From Bdellovibrio reynosensis (GTDB lineage: Bacteria > Bdellovibrionota > Bdellovibrionia > Bdellovibrionales > Bdellovibrionaceae), in assembly GCF_022814725.1 (NCBI RefSeq), contig NZ_CP093442.1, positions 3,348,001-3,412,000 on the forward strand: a stretch of DNA of 64,000 bases, given 5' to 3'. The notes under the pieces are model-generated. The model searched no databases, was not told the origin of the DNA, and saw nothing but the letters and a program-made list of their open reading frames with translations. The first letter of the stretch is position 1, and every line of letters begins with the position of its first letter. This document shows, piece by piece, positions 50,926-60,651 of the stretch. The translations under genes were made by a program, and so were the position numbers.

Positions 50926-51186
50926 TCAGTCAATTTCTATGAAGCGACAAAAGGCCATGGTTCCGCCCAAATAAAATTGATGCTCTTGTTCGGATTTTAA
51001 GTGGTGGCGCGGGTTGTAGCCGATAGTGCAAACGACTTTTTCGCTATCAAAGTGGGAACAATCTTCGCAGGAAAAGCGAGTGTCATAGCTCAGAAAATCA
51101 CGGGCTTTCACCGTTTCTTTTTTAATCGACGGTGTAATGCGCGGTGGTGTTTTTCCTTTGCCTTTAGGATTTAAAATTCCTGCCAT
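50926..51186 (-). CDS. Small Cys-rich protein of unknown function
   Basis: The 86-residue protein has a basic N-terminus (MAGILNPKGKGKTPPRITPS) and four Cys residues in FSCEDCSHFDSEKVVCTIG (CxxC, then nine residues to the third) and TMAFCRFIEID. The fourth is 27 residues further on. This suggests a zinc or iron-sulfur site. No signal peptide. It is divergent from clpB with 72 bases between. I know no function. Confidence 0.72.
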   Translation of the reverse strand: MAGILNPKGKGKTPPRITPSIKKETVKARDFLSYDTRFSCEDCSHFDSEKVVCTIGYNPRHHLKSEQEHQFYLGGTMAFCRFIEID

Positions 51187-51258
51187 AACCTTCTAAAACT
51201 GCTTTCTGGGACGTTGACAATAGCAATATAAGCCTCATCCTTATTTCAAGGAGTTCCT

Positions 51259-53844
51259 ATGGGCAATGATATTGAAAAAATGACGCGAAAAAGCCAGGAA
51301 GCTATGCAGGCCGCCGCCAAATTTGCGGAGCGCAAGGGCAGTCCTTCCGTGGAGCCTGAACACGTTCTTTTAGAACTAGTGCAACAGGAAGAGGGTATCG
51401 TTCCCCGCATTCTTGATAAAATGAAGGTACCCCAAGCTCAATTTTTAGCGGACCTTAGAGCCCGCGTAGATAAATTCCCGCAAGTCACCGGCGACAACCA
51501 AAAACTTTTCGCCAGCCCGCGCTTAGAAAAAGTTTTTAAGTTAGCTGAAGATGAAGTTCAACAGTGGGGAGATTCTTTTATTTCCACTGAGCACTTTTTC
51601 ATGGCCATGGTTAAGTCCAATGACTCTGAACTTGGTGCTATTTTTAAAAAATATAAAATCTCTGCGGACTCTGTAAAACTGGCTCTTGAAGAAATCCGGG
51701 GTTCACAAAAAGTGACAGATGAAGATCCCGAAAATAAATACGAAGTTTTGAATAAATACGGTCGCGATCTGACGGCTTTAGCTGCTGAAGGAAAGCTTGA
51801 TCCGGTGATAGGCCGTGATGAAGAAATTCGTCGCGTGATGCAGGTTCTTTCCCGCCGTACCAAAAATAATCCAGTGCTTATCGGTGAGCCCGGCGTAGGT
51901 AAAACTGCCATTGCCGAAGGTATGGCCTTAAGAATTATCAAGCACGACGTGCCAGACAATTTAGTAAATAAAAAATTAATCTCGTTAGATATGGGTGCTT
52001 TGATTGCTGGTGCCAAATACCGTGGTGAATTTGAAGACCGCCTGAAAGCGGTGATCAAAGAAGTCATTAACAGTGACGGCAAAGTGATTCTTTTCATCGA
52101 CGAACTTCATACTTTGATTGGTGCCGGTAAAACTGAGGGCGCTATGGATGCAGGTCAGCTTCTAAAACCCGCCCTAGCGCGTGGTGAGTTGCACTGTATT
52201 GGTGCTACGACCCTAGATGAGTACCGCAAGTACATTGAAAAAGATGCGGCGTTAGAGCGTCGTTTTCAACAAGTCATGGTCGAAGAGCCAAGTGTTGATG
52301 ATGCGATCACAATCTTGCGTGGATTAAAAGAAAAATATGAAGTGCATCACGGGGTGCGTATCACCGATGCAGCCTTAGTGTCGGCGGTGAAGTTGTCACA
52401 TCGCTACATCACCAATCGTTTCTTGCCAGATAAAGCCATCGACTTAATCGACGAAGCCGCAAGTAAACTTGGAATTGAAGCTCGTTCAGTTCCTGAAGAG
52501 ATCGATCAAATTGAACGTCAGATGATGCAGCTTCGTATTGAAAAAGAAGCTTTGAAAAAAGAAAAGGACGAATCTTCGCAAGAGCGTTTGACCGTCATTG
52601 AAAAAGAACTGGGTGAATTGAACGCCAAAAACCAATTGTTACGTGAACAATGGGAATTTGAAAAAGGCGGCATTGATCAAATCAAACGTCTGAAATCAGA
52701 TATCGAAGATTTGAAACTCGCTATTTCCAGAGCGGAACGCGACGGGGACTTAGGTAAGGCAGCGGAACTAAAATACGGAAAACTTCCTGAAAGCGAAAGA
52801 AAGTTAAAACAACTTGAAGAGCGCAGTAAGGAACAAAAGTCTACAGAAGAAAACCGCATGCTAAAAGAGGAAGTCGGTCCTGAAGACGTTGCAGAGGTTG
52901 TCGCGAAGTGGACCCGAATTCCTGTTAGCAAAATGCTTGAAAGTGAATCACAAAAACTTTTAAACATGGAAGATGCTTTGAAAAAACGCGTTGTCGGTCA
53001 AGATCATGCTTTAACGACAGTAGCGGATGCTATTCGCAGAGCTCGTGCGGAAATTTCAGACCCGAATCGTCCGATCGGAACGTTTATGTTCCTAGGTCCA
53101 ACCGGGGTTGGTAAAACCGAAACGGTAAAAGCTTTGGCTGAATTTTTATTCGACGATGATCATGCGGTAGTGCGTATTGATATGAGTGAGTACATGGAAA
53201 AACATTCCGTTTCTCGCTTAATCGGGGCGCCTCCGGGATACGTTGGTTATGAAGAAGGTGGTCAGTTAACTGAGGCCGTTCGCCGTCGTCCTTACAGCGT
53301 GGTGCTTTTAGACGAAGTTGAAAAAGCCCACAATGACGTATTCAATATTCTATTGCAGGTGTTGGATGATGGTCGTCTGACGGATGGGCAAGGTCGCACA
53401 GTGGACTTTAAAAACACTGTTCTTATCATGACTTCAAACGTTGGATCTGTTTCCATCCTTGATGCCAATATGTCAGAGGAGGAAAAACGCGAAGCTGTGC
53501 AGGATGCTTTGAAGGAACGCTTCCGTCCAGAATTCTTAAACCGCATCGACGAGGTCGTGATGTTCAACTCTTTAAAAGAGGATCAAATCACTGGCATCGT
53601 GAAAGTGCAAATCGAGCAAGTTCTGCAAAGATTGAAAGCGAAAAAAATCGCGATCGAATTTGCTGATTCCGCTGTCGAATTTTTGGCGAAAAAAGGTTAT
53701 GACCCCATTTATGGAGCAAGACCTTTAAAACGCGTGATTCAAACAGAATTGCTTAATCCGCTTTCTAAAGAAATCATCTCGGGCAAAATCAAAGCCGGGG
53801 ATTTAATTAGCGTACGTGCCGAAGGCGGCAGACTAGTATTCTAA
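51259..53844 (+). CDS. clpB: Disaggregase ClpB (Hsp100 AAA+ chaperone)
   Basis: The 861-residue protein has the full ClpB plan: Clp-N repeats (about 1-145), first AAA+ domain with GEPGVGKTA Walker A and [13 protein letters not shown] Walker B, a coiled-coil middle domain (about 410-530, with [18 protein letters not shown]), and a second AAA+ domain with GPTGVGKTE and [14 protein letters not shown], then the C-terminal sensor domain. With DnaK it unfolds aggregated proteins after heat. AAGGAG precedes the ATG. A terminator follows. A TTGACA lies at 51214 but no good -10 matches it. Length equals E. coli ClpB. Confidence 0.97.
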   Translation: MGNDIEKMTRKSQEAMQAAAKFAERKGSPSVEPEHVLLELVQQEEGIVPRILDKMKVPQAQFLADLRARVDKFPQVTGDNQKLFASPRLEKVFKLAEDEVQQWGDSFISTEHFFMAMVKSNDSELGAIFKKYKISADSVKLALEEIRGSQKVTDEDPENKYEVLNKYGRDLTALAAEGKLDPVIGRDEEIRRVMQVLSRRTKNNPVLIGEPGVGKTAIAEGMALRIIKHDVPDNLVNKKLISLDMGALIAGAKYRGEFEDRLKAVIKEVINSDGKVILFIDELHTLIGAGKTEGAMDAGQLLKPALARGELHCIGATTLDEYRKYIEKDAALERRFQQVMVEEPSVDDAITILRGLKEKYEVHHGVRITDAALVSAVKLSHRYITNRFLPDKAIDLIDEAASKLGIEARSVPEEIDQIERQMMQLRIEKEALKKEKDESSQERLTVIEKELGELNAKNQLLREQWEFEKGGIDQIKRLKSDIEDLKLAISRAERDGDLGKAAELKYGKLPESERKLKQLEERSKEQKSTEENRMLKEEVGPEDVAEVVAKWTRIPVSKMLESESQKLLNMEDALKKRVVGQDHALTTVADAIRRARAEISDPNRPIGTFMFLGPTGVGKTETVKALAEFLFDDDHAVVRIDMSEYMEKHSVSRLIGAPPGYVGYEEGGQLTEAVRRRPYSVVLLDEVEKAHNDVFNILLQVLDDGRLTDGQGRTVDFKNTVLIMTSNVGSVSILDANMSEEEKREAVQDALKERFRPEFLNRIDEVVMFNSLKEDQITGIVKVQIEQVLQRLKAKKIAIEFADSAVEFLAKKGYDPIYGARPLKRVIQTELLNPLSKEIISGKIKAGDLISVRAEGGRLVF

Positions 53845-53854
53845 AAATGTTAAG

Positions 53855-53885
53855 GTCCTCTGACAAAAAGTCAGGGGACTTTTTC
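53855..53885 (+). terminator. Terminator after clpB
   Basis: GTCCTCTGAC-AAAAA-GTCAGGGGAC gives a 10-bp stem with one G-U pair, followed by TTTTTC. Confidence 0.85.
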
Positions 53886-53920
53886 TTGACCGGGTTCTTT
53901 TAAGTTTTCAGAATATGTTT

Positions 53921-54418
53921 ATGAAAAAACAAATCTCTTTATTAGCCTTGGTTTCTCTTCTTTCATTATCAAACACTTCCCTAGCAGACGTTACTTACGA
54001 CGTAACAGGATCTTCTGGTACTCGTGATGGGGAATCATTTAGTGAAGTTCACTTGGGCTTAAACTGGCATGTTTCGGATTGGTTTAACTGGAGAAACTCT
54101 GTCTTTACACAGTTCGGATCAAAAATGAAGACGGTGAATGGTTTGGATTCTGCAGCTTTATTTAATTTTCAAGCCTACACAGAAGGTCGTGGCCTCGGAA
54201 TTGAATTCTTCGCCGGTCCCGGTGTGCGCTTAGCTAGTGAAAAATCCAACGCCGCTTTCGGTAAAGCGGGCGTGACGTTTGCTCTGGCTGGAATCCGCTT
54301 GGGTGGCGGTGTTCAGACATTCCACTATTTAGAAGATCGCGTAGATGAAGACGGTAACACATTAAATAAAGACGAAACTCAAACCTTCATCACCATTTCC
54401 GGTGGCGGTTCGTTCTAA
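53921..54418 (+). CDS. Small exported beta-rich (outer-membrane-like) protein
   Basis: The start at 53921 (MKKQISLLALVSLLSLSNTSLA) gives a standard signal peptide; ATG 53915 two codons earlier is the alternative. The mature part of about 143 residues has strand-like runs: EVHLGLNWHVSDWFNWRNSVF, LFNFQAYTEGRGLGIEFFAGPG, GVTFALAGIRLGGGVQTF, ending TFITISGGGSF. The final Phe is usual for outer-membrane proteins. No family is recognised. It lies alone after clpB. Confidence 0.65.
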   Translation: MKKQISLLALVSLLSLSNTSLADVTYDVTGSSGTRDGESFSEVHLGLNWHVSDWFNWRNSVFTQFGSKMKTVNGLDSAALFNFQAYTEGRGLGIEFFAGPGVRLASEKSNAAFGKAGVTFALAGIRLGGGVQTFHYLEDRVDEDGNTLNKDETQTFITISGGGSF

Positions 54419-54563
54419 GTCTAGGGCGGGCGAGTCTAATTTAGAATCAACAAACTTTTACATCCGCTTCGGTTACTCATGTCGTCATGTCTAATTTGTC
54501 ATTCGTAAAAATATTGACGGATTTTAGTCGTTTCCAGCTTGCGGTTTAGTTGACGAATTTGGG

Positions 54564-54706
54564 TTTGAAATTTCAAATTGAGGTTTCTACTTTCTTCTAT
54601 TCGTAAAACTCATTTTAGCGCGTTTAAACAGTATAAACTTATATGTCTGAAGGTCGCTCAAAATTTTTAGGTTAAAACCCATGTTATAACTTCCTCATTA
54701 ATGAGG
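54564..54706. repeat. Two perfect 14-bp palindromes upstream of the HNH gene
   Basis: TTTGAAATTTCAAA (54564-54577) and CCTCATTAATGAGG (54693-54706) are exact palindromes in the 295-base gap before the HNH gene. The second overlaps the Shine-Dalgarno GAGGAG. Confidence 0.6.
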
Positions 54707-54713
54707 AGATTTT

Positions 54714-55700
54714 ATGAATCCACTTTCGCGCCTATCAAATTCCGAACTTGAAGCGAATTTAAAGAACCTTGTGCAAAAGGAAAGAAAGCTTCTGCATGTG
54801 ATTTTAGAACACATTCGCGAAATTGATTCCCGCAGACTGTTTTTAGAAAAAGCATATTCTTCCATTTATGAATACCTTACTAAAGAGCTTGGGTATTCTG
54901 GCTCAGCAGCCATGCGCCGACTTGAGGCAGCTCGTTTGATTCACGATGTACCCCAAGTAGCTAGTAGAATTCAGGAAGGCTTATTAAATCTTTCTCAAAT
55001 CGGTGAGCTTGCGCGAGCAATTAAGGAAAAAGAAAAATTAAGTGGGGATAAAGTTTCGCCAAAGCAAAAGCGGGAACTGGTAGAAGTAGTACTCGGTAAA
55101 ACAACGCAGTCTACACAGCATGAGTCTCGCTGCCTCGATTTGCCCCTTAAACAACACGATGCTCATCGCTTGCAAAAAGATGAATCGGTCAGACTGGAGC
55201 TTACTTTATCAAAAGAACAGTTCGAAAAACTTTTACGTTGTAAAGATTTAGCGGCGCACATCTTGTTACAAGAAAACGGCACTATAAGTTTCCCTGAAGT
55301 CATTGAGTTTTTAGCTGGACGTTATCTAGATGAAAAGTTCAAAAAAAAGTCGTCTGCAAAAAAACTCTTGAATGAGGAAGAAGTCGGGGAAATAGAAGGG
55401 AGGTTGGATTCGGCTAACGCTTCTGATGAAAAGCCAGCAATACTTACCACCGATGCGGCGGTGGAAAGAAAGTCAGTCACACCAAAACTGCGCCGATTGG
55501 TATTTGCTCGAGATGAACGCTGTCAGTTTATTCATCGTAATACAGGAGAGAAATGCAACAGTGCTTTTGCTCTTCAAGTTGATCACAAAATACCTAAATG
55601 GAACGGTGGTGGCAATGCACTAAACAATTTGCAGCTTCTTTGTGCCGAACACAACCGTGAAAAATATAGAAGAGAAACTAACCTTCAGATGAAAAGATAG
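54714..55700 (+). CDS. HNH endonuclease family protein
   Basis: The 328-residue protein has an N-terminal helical region (about 1-110; SNSELEANLKNLVQKERKLLHVIL, SSIYEYLTKELGYSGSAAMRRLEAARLI) and a C-terminal HNH nuclease: CQFIHRNTGEKCNSAFALQVDHKIPKWNGGG (positions 265-295) and NNLQLLCAEHNREKYRRE. The DH and the final His are the catalytic/metal residues and the Cys pairs a zinc site. Such HNH genes are common and mobile in Bdellovibrio-type genomes; whether it defends or transposes is unknown. A palindrome overlaps its ribosome site. No clear terminator follows. Confidence 0.85.
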   Translation: MNPLSRLSNSELEANLKNLVQKERKLLHVILEHIREIDSRRLFLEKAYSSIYEYLTKELGYSGSAAMRRLEAARLIHDVPQVASRIQEGLLNLSQIGELARAIKEKEKLSGDKVSPKQKRELVEVVLGKTTQSTQHESRCLDLPLKQHDAHRLQKDESVRLELTLSKEQFEKLLRCKDLAAHILLQENGTISFPEVIEFLAGRYLDEKFKKKSSAKKLLNEEEVGEIEGRLDSANASDEKPAILTTDAAVERKSVTPKLRRLVFARDERCQFIHRNTGEKCNSAFALQVDHKIPKWNGGGNALNNLQLLCAEHNREKYRRETNLQMKR

Positions 55701-56030
55701 AATTTATTGGTGCTGCCGGGAGGTCGCATGGAAGAAGGCTATCAATCGCTTTCAGTTTCCAAATCTAAATTTTTCTGAAAAATATTTTTACACGCACGAC
55801 GAACGCTAGCCTTCCGACTGTCTAAAGTTTTTTTCAAAGAGTCTAATGTTTTTACAGGACGATTTTTTTTCGAATGTGCTGATTTTTCTTCTTTCTTATA
55901 AAATCAAACACTTAGCGTGTCTCATAGTAAGACCTGTTTTGGTTTCTTAAACGAGTTTAAACACTTAGCTGAAATTTCAGCATCCCAACTTTCTCTCCGT
56001 ATACTGAACGCGACGATGAAGGGATTATTC
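55701..56030. other. Intergenic region before the secreted protein gene
   Basis: The 330-base AT-rich region holds a direct repeat AACACTTAGC (55907 and 55960) and T runs. I see no promoter with confidence and no coding sequence; upstream in-frame starts for the next gene lie inside it but lack a ribosome site. Confidence 0.4.
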
Positions 56031-57206
56031 ATGAAATTGCACGGAAAAATTTGGTCAAGGAAGATTTTGAAAATCGCGGTTCTGATTGCTGGGGCAGCGA
56101 TGACCATGGGAAATCAAAAGTGTGAACAAAAACCACAAGAACAAACTCGCACACTTAAAAAGATTGTTGAGTTAGGCTCTATCGCAGCTAGCCCCATTGC
56201 TTTTCCGGGTGGAAGTGCATTTGATTTTAGATTCGTAGCGAATCAACAAGTATATGGTGTCCTTCTTGAAAGTTCTGAATTCACTTTAAAATATAATCCG
56301 CCCATCGCGGTGCCGCCTGAACAAGTACGCTCTGGTGATAATAACTTCTTTAATCTTACTAAAGCTGACGGTGTTGCCATGAAGGCCTTCGCTCAAGCGG
56401 CGGGTAAAGATAACTATAATCTGCAATATGCAAAAACAGCTTGGTGTATGGTGAATTTGCCGCAGGCAAAAATCTCTGGCGCGGTGAATGCGTTTGAATT
56501 GATCGGCGGCGGTGGTTTGACTTTAGGTTATACTCCAGCAGGAACTCATTCAGTTTCTGGCACTGCAGGATTTAATGCAGAGTGGGCTCAGCTAGATCTA
56601 TCGATGGTGGCAACTCGCCCATTGACTGACAAAGTAATGGCAGCAGCGAACGTAACATCAAAGCAGACAAAAACAAAAGTGAACATGAGCATCAACTTCG
56701 GTGTGTGGTCGGTGGGCCCAAGCGCTTACTACCAAACTCCGCTGGCGCAAGTTACTAAAAACGCTTTGGTGAAATCAGTTTCTTCTTTGAACGAACAACT
56801 TAAGACTGAAGAATGGTACACGCGCGTGATGGCAAATCACGACACTCACTTAATCGTGGTGGGTGGTACAGACGTGAAATTAGAAGTGGGCGATCAGCTT
56901 TTAGTTTATAACGAAGAATACTACTGGGAAGGTGAGCCCTGTGATTCAAGATACCTTGGCGGTGGAGCTCAAGCGAGTTCAGCAGTAGCAAAAATCGAGA
57001 TCGACTGGGTGGGTGACGAAATTTCCCGCGGTAAAGTGATCGAACAAAATGATGAAAACGCGGTTGTTGGTGCGAAAGTAAAACTCTTTAAGTTTAAAGA
57101 TGCTTCTTACAAACCAGCGGATCCAGGTGTGCAACCTTCAAATCCTTCGGAGCCTGCGCCAACAACTCCTGTTCCGGCAAATCCTTCCAAGCCAGGCAGA
57201 AGATAA
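56031..57206 (+). CDS. Exported protein of unknown function with Pro-rich tail
   Basis: The 391-residue product starts at 56031, where AAGGGA lies eight bases upstream. The first ~28 residues (MKLHGKIWSRKILKIAVLIAGAA) are a signal or anchor, followed by GNQKCEQKPQEQ; the Cys is not in a standard lipobox. The folded part has motifs VYGVLLESSEFTLKYNP, NLQYAKTAWCMVNLPQAKISG and NHDTHLIVVGGTDVKLEVGDQLLVYN. The end is a Pro/Ser/Ala tail. No family is recognised. It is followed by a terminator. Confidence 0.7.
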   Translation: MKLHGKIWSRKILKIAVLIAGAAMTMGNQKCEQKPQEQTRTLKKIVELGSIAASPIAFPGGSAFDFRFVANQQVYGVLLESSEFTLKYNPPIAVPPEQVRSGDNNFFNLTKADGVAMKAFAQAAGKDNYNLQYAKTAWCMVNLPQAKISGAVNAFELIGGGGLTLGYTPAGTHSVSGTAGFNAEWAQLDLSMVATRPLTDKVMAAANVTSKQTKTKVNMSINFGVWSVGPSAYYQTPLAQVTKNALVKSVSSLNEQLKTEEWYTRVMANHDTHLIVVGGTDVKLEVGDQLLVYNEEYYWEGEPCDSRYLGGGAQASSAVAKIEIDWVGDEISRGKVIEQNDENAVVGAKVKLFKFKDASYKPADPGVQPSNPSEPAPTTPVPANPSKPGRR

Positions 57207-57234
57207 TTAAAAACACGAGCATGTAACAAAAGTA

Positions 57235-57266
57235 AGGGTCTAAAACAGAAGCTTTAGGCCCTTTTT
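57235..57266 (+). terminator. Terminator after the exported protein gene
   Basis: AGGGTCTAAA-(8 bases)-TTTAGGCCCT, with a G-U pair, is followed by TTTTTA. Confidence 0.7.
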
Positions 57267-57338
57267 ACGTCTCACATCTAGACCGGATAATTTCTAATTT
57301 CCCTAAATACAAACCAGTAGAGTATCATTAAGAAACGT

Positions 57339-58802
57339 ATGGTACGTCTTCGTAAAATCGCCTCTTTATTACTGCTGACGACTCTTCCATTCCTCCTTGG
57401 AATCAACACCCTATCTGAAGGGTATCGAGTTCCAAAATCAACCAGCATGAGAATTTACGTTCCTCACGGTGGTGGTCAAGGGTCGTGTTATTCTATTCAG
57501 AACAATCACGCTAGCAGTGATCTTTTTGTTCCTACTAAAACAGCGACGGAGTGGACGAGCTTTACAGGAGCTTCAAAGCCAGCTTTCATCGTTCAAACAA
57601 TTTGTTATCCAAAATCATGTCTTGAAATTAAAAACATGATGGGAAGTCCTAGTGATGGTTCTTACACCATCGATTCTGACGGAGTGGGTGGGAATGCCCA
57701 ATACCAAACCTACTGTGATATGACCACTGATGGCGGTGGATGGACAAGAATCTTCCGTCACAATATTGCCGGCGGTTACTTTGCAAGTACAGCCGATGCG
57801 CTTACTAAAAACACCAGTGCGCCGACAGGAAACCTGTATTCAGTTTTAAATAAAATTCCTGATTTCGCCGTAGGGGGCGTGTATCGATTCCGCCAAACTT
57901 GGCCAGGCTACACGAATAAAAATATTTGGATTCAGTCGACGAACCCACTTAGTGACGTCGTAACTGCGGGGGTTATTCCAATCAAGGTGAACTCAATCAC
58001 AAATAGTTGGGGTGGACTTGAATTGTCCAGCGGAACCCATGGTCCAACAAGTAGTAATTCTTTACTTGATGGTTCGGTGCAAAAAACGGATTGGTGGTAC
58101 GCAGTCGGTACGATAGTTTCCTACGGAACTCCTGCGGGTATCCCTGCTGATGGCGCAATTTTAGGACCAAGTGCAGGCGTTGCGGAAGTAAATCTTTGGA
58201 TAAAAGAAGACAATACTTACACCACTTACGATTCCTGCAAAGACATTCTTGATAGCGGTGCTTCCATCGGAACAGGCCTTTACACAATCAATCCCGGAGG
58301 GACTGGCGCAATTCCAGTTTACTGTGACATGACGACAGATGGTGGAGGATGGACTCGTATCTTTGTTCATGACTACGCAGCGGCCGGTGTTTTTGCAAGC
58401 AATGCGGAAGCTCTTAGTGTGAACACTTCAGATCCGCGCGCGACAAAATATTCAATCTTAAGTCGTCTTTCGGGTTTTTTAAGAAACGGAAAGTACGAAC
58501 TTAAAATCAATTGGCCGGGCACCAGCAGCTTACGTAACTGGTGGACTCAGACAAGTAACTTCACCAGCCAGCCAGCGGCAGGATACGTAGCCGTAGCAAT
58601 TGATTCGACTTCGAACTATTGGGGAGGGCTTGAATACAATGGCACTCCTAGTTTAGCGGAAGGTTCTGTAGGAAGCGGAAACTGGTTTTACGCAATCGGG
58701 ATGAAAGAGGCCACCTGGGGAACTCCGGTTGGTATCCCTGCCTCTGACACAGTGGCCGGTTCCGGCGTAGGGGTTCCGCGAGTGGAGCTCTGGGTAAAAT
58801 AA
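57339..58802 (+). CDS. Exported protein with two fibrinogen-like domains
   Basis: The 487-residue product has a signal region (MVRLRKIASLLLLTTLPFLLG) and two copies of a fibrinogen-C/ficolin-like start: SCLEIKNMMGSPSDGSYTI with YCDMTTDGGGWTRIFRH (about residues 92-145), and SCKDILDSGASIGTGLYTI with YCDMTTDGGGWTRIFVHDY (about 295-350). Each is followed by a ~140-residue module with WGGLE and a GTPxGIP motif. The YCDMxTDGGGWTRI core is the hallmark of the fold, which binds sugars in ficolins and intelectins. It may be a surface lectin that binds prey or host glycans. No enzyme motif. Confidence 0.78.
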   Translation: MVRLRKIASLLLLTTLPFLLGINTLSEGYRVPKSTSMRIYVPHGGGQGSCYSIQNNHASSDLFVPTKTATEWTSFTGASKPAFIVQTICYPKSCLEIKNMMGSPSDGSYTIDSDGVGGNAQYQTYCDMTTDGGGWTRIFRHNIAGGYFASTADALTKNTSAPTGNLYSVLNKIPDFAVGGVYRFRQTWPGYTNKNIWIQSTNPLSDVVTAGVIPIKVNSITNSWGGLELSSGTHGPTSSNSLLDGSVQKTDWWYAVGTIVSYGTPAGIPADGAILGPSAGVAEVNLWIKEDNTYTTYDSCKDILDSGASIGTGLYTINPGGTGAIPVYCDMTTDGGGWTRIFVHDYAAAGVFASNAEALSVNTSDPRATKYSILSRLSGFLRNGKYELKINWPGTSSLRNWWTQTSNFTSQPAAGYVAVAIDSTSNYWGGLEYNGTPSLAEGSVGSGNWFYAIGMKEATWGTPVGIPASDTVAGSGVGVPRVELWVK

Positions 58803-58812
58803 CTTTCCTTCA

Positions 58813-58829
58813 CTCCGGCGTCGCCGGAG
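58813..58829 (+). terminator. Weak terminator after the fibrinogen-like gene
   Basis: CTCCGGC-GTC-GCCGGAG is a 7-bp perfect stem followed by TATCTCTCT, not a strong T run. Confidence 0.5.
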
Positions 58830-58910
58830 TATCTCTCTGTAAAAGTACCACTAAACTTGCCATTCCAAGGTCAAAAGTGTAGGTTCTCGGCCATTAAACC
58901 TGAGGCCCTT

Positions 58911-59510
58911 ATGTTTTCTGGAATCGTTGAGTCCGTGATGCCCATTATAAGCTCAAAAGAGCTGCATAATGCCTATCGTATTGAAATCAAAAAACCTAGC
59001 GAATTCAATGATATAAAGCTTGGCGACAGCATCGCTTGCGACGGCGTTTGTCTGACCGTAGAAGCCTTCGACGAAGTTACAATGACCTTTGCTTTGGCGG
59101 CCGAAACCATTCAAGTTCTGCAGTGGAATCCACAAACTTGGCTGGGTAAAAAGGTCAATCTAGAGAGATCTTTGCGTTTCGGCGATCGCATCCATGGTCA
59201 TTTAGTGACGGGGCATGTCGACAGCTTAGGAAAAGTAACCCGCGCCGAACTGCTCGGGGAATCTTTTTTCTTAGACGTTAAAGTGGCTGAAACAGTTCTT
59301 CCCTTTGTGTGGAAAAAGGGCAGCGTCACCCTTAATGGAGTGAGCCTGACTGTGAACGCTCTTGAGGGCGATATCGTATCTGTTTGTTTAATTCCTGAAA
59401 CTCTGAAGCGAACTAACCTTGGAGATTTAAAACCAGGATCGATGATCAACGTCGAACCTGATTATATGGCTCGAGCGATTCAGCGTTCCCTTGAAGTGAG
59501 GAAAGATTAA
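58911..59510 (+). CDS. ribE: Riboflavin synthase, alpha chain
   Basis: The 199-residue protein starts MFSGIVESV, the signature of the enzyme, at 58911; earlier in-frame codons are not used. Two lumazine-binding barrels repeat: [13 protein letters not shown] with [14 protein letters not shown] in the first, and [13 protein letters not shown] with [13 protein letters not shown] in the second. It joins two 6,7-dimethyl-8-ribityllumazine molecules to make riboflavin. GAGG lies five bases before the ATG. ribBX follows after one base. No FMN riboswitch is seen in front. Confidence 0.96.
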   Translation: MFSGIVESVMPIISSKELHNAYRIEIKKPSEFNDIKLGDSIACDGVCLTVEAFDEVTMTFALAAETIQVLQWNPQTWLGKKVNLERSLRFGDRIHGHLVTGHVDSLGKVTRAELLGESFFLDVKVAETVLPFVWKKGSVTLNGVSLTVNALEGDIVSVCLIPETLKRTNLGDLKPGSMINVEPDYMARAIQRSLEVRKD

Positions 59511-59511
59511 A

Positions 59512-60651
59512 ATGTCATTCAATACAATTCCTGAAATTATCGATGATATCCGCGCCGGTAAAATGGTGATCCTAGTTGATGACGAAGATCGTGAAAATGA
59601 AGGTGACCTGATTCTTGCTACGGATCACGTCACCACACAAGCCATCAATTTTATGATCACGGAAGCCCGCGGTTTAGTGTGCTTAACTGTAACTGCCCAA
59701 CAAATTGAGCGCTTGCAGTTACCGCTGATGGTTCGTGATGACATGAACTTTGCGCCTAACAAAACAGCTTTCACTGTAAGTATCGAAGCGGCTGAAGGAA
59801 TCTCAACAGGTATTTCTGCTGCAGATCGTGCGCACACTTTAAAAGTGGCTGCGAATCCCCACGCGAAACCTTCTGATATTCACATGCCAGGACATATTTT
59901 CCCAATCCGTGCTCAACAAGGCGGAGTCCTAAAGCGCGCGGGTCACACTGAAGCGAGCGTCGACTTAGCTCGTCTTGCGGGACTTAATCCTGCCGCAGTT
60001 ATTTGTGAAGTAATGAACCCAGATGGTTCAATGGCTCGCGTGGGTGATCTTAAAGAATTCGCAAAAAAACATAATATCAAGATTGGCACAATCGTTGATT
60101 TGATCGCTTACCGTTTGGCGAATGAAACATTGGTGGAAGAGCTTGCGAACATTCCGTTGCCAGCGTCTTTCGGTGAAGGTTTAAAGGCGCGCGTATTCCG
60201 CAGCACTGTTGACGGACTAGAGCACTTGGTAATTCAAAAAGGCGAGATCACCCCGGACCAGGAAACTTTGGTGCGCGTGCATGTCGATAATTTCACCCGT
60301 GACTTTATGGCTGTGTTGCAAAGAGGTGCTTCAACCGTTGCAGAAAGCTTAAAGCTTATCAACCAACAAAAAAGCGGAGCTTTCGTTTTACTTCGCGGTA
60401 ACAACCGCGTTCACGGATTAGCGCAAGAAATCCAAGTTCTAATGGGCATGGATGATGTAAGACCGACGTCTCCGATTATGGATGAACGTGATTACGGTAT
60501 CGGCGCGCAAATCCTGCGCGAAATTGGTGCCCACAGAATTCGTCTATTGACGAATAAGCCAGAGAAAAAAGTGGGCTTAAAAGCTTTCGGTATTGAGATT
60601 TTAGAAATCGTGGCAATTGAGAATGTAAAGGGGCACAAAAATGGCAATTAG
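59512..60651 (+). CDS. ribB: DHBP synthase fused to degenerate GTP cyclohydrolase II (RibBX type)
   Basis: The 379-residue protein has a complete DHBP synthase domain (1-205): [44 protein letters not shown] and [12 protein letters not shown] with Glu and His residues. The second domain (about 206-379) is GTP cyclohydrolase II-like but the zinc site is lost: the stretch [20 protein letters not shown] has no Cys, where the enzyme has three. It makes the ribulose-derived half of riboflavin; the second domain is probably not a cyclohydrolase. This RibBX form is known in other bacteria. The start follows ribE after one base, and the end overlaps ribH by 11 bases. Confidence 0.92.
   Translation: MSFNTIPEIIDDIRAGKMVILVDDEDRENEGDLILATDHVTTQAINFMITEARGLVCLTVTAQQIERLQLPLMVRDDMNFAPNKTAFTVSIEAAEGISTGISAADRAHTLKVAANPHAKPSDIHMPGHIFPIRAQQGGVLKRAGHTEASVDLARLAGLNPAAVICEVMNPDGSMARVGDLKEFAKKHNIKIGTIVDLIAYRLANETLVEELANIPLPASFGEGLKARVFRSTVDGLEHLVIQKGEITPDQETLVRVHVDNFTRDFMAVLQRGASTVAESLKLINQQKSGAFVLLRGNNRVHGLAQEIQVLMGMDDVRPTSPIMDERDYGIGAQILREIGAHRIRLLTNKPEKKVGLKAFGIEILEIVAIENVKGHKNGN

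Noticed and set aside
51214-51245. TTGACA before clpB as a promoter
   Set aside because: No fitting -10 hexamer lies at 16-18 bases; a heat-shock sigma motif is not clear either.
58803-58910. FMN riboswitch before ribE
   Set aside because: The gap is 108 bases, shorter than the aptamer, and its conserved elements are not seen.
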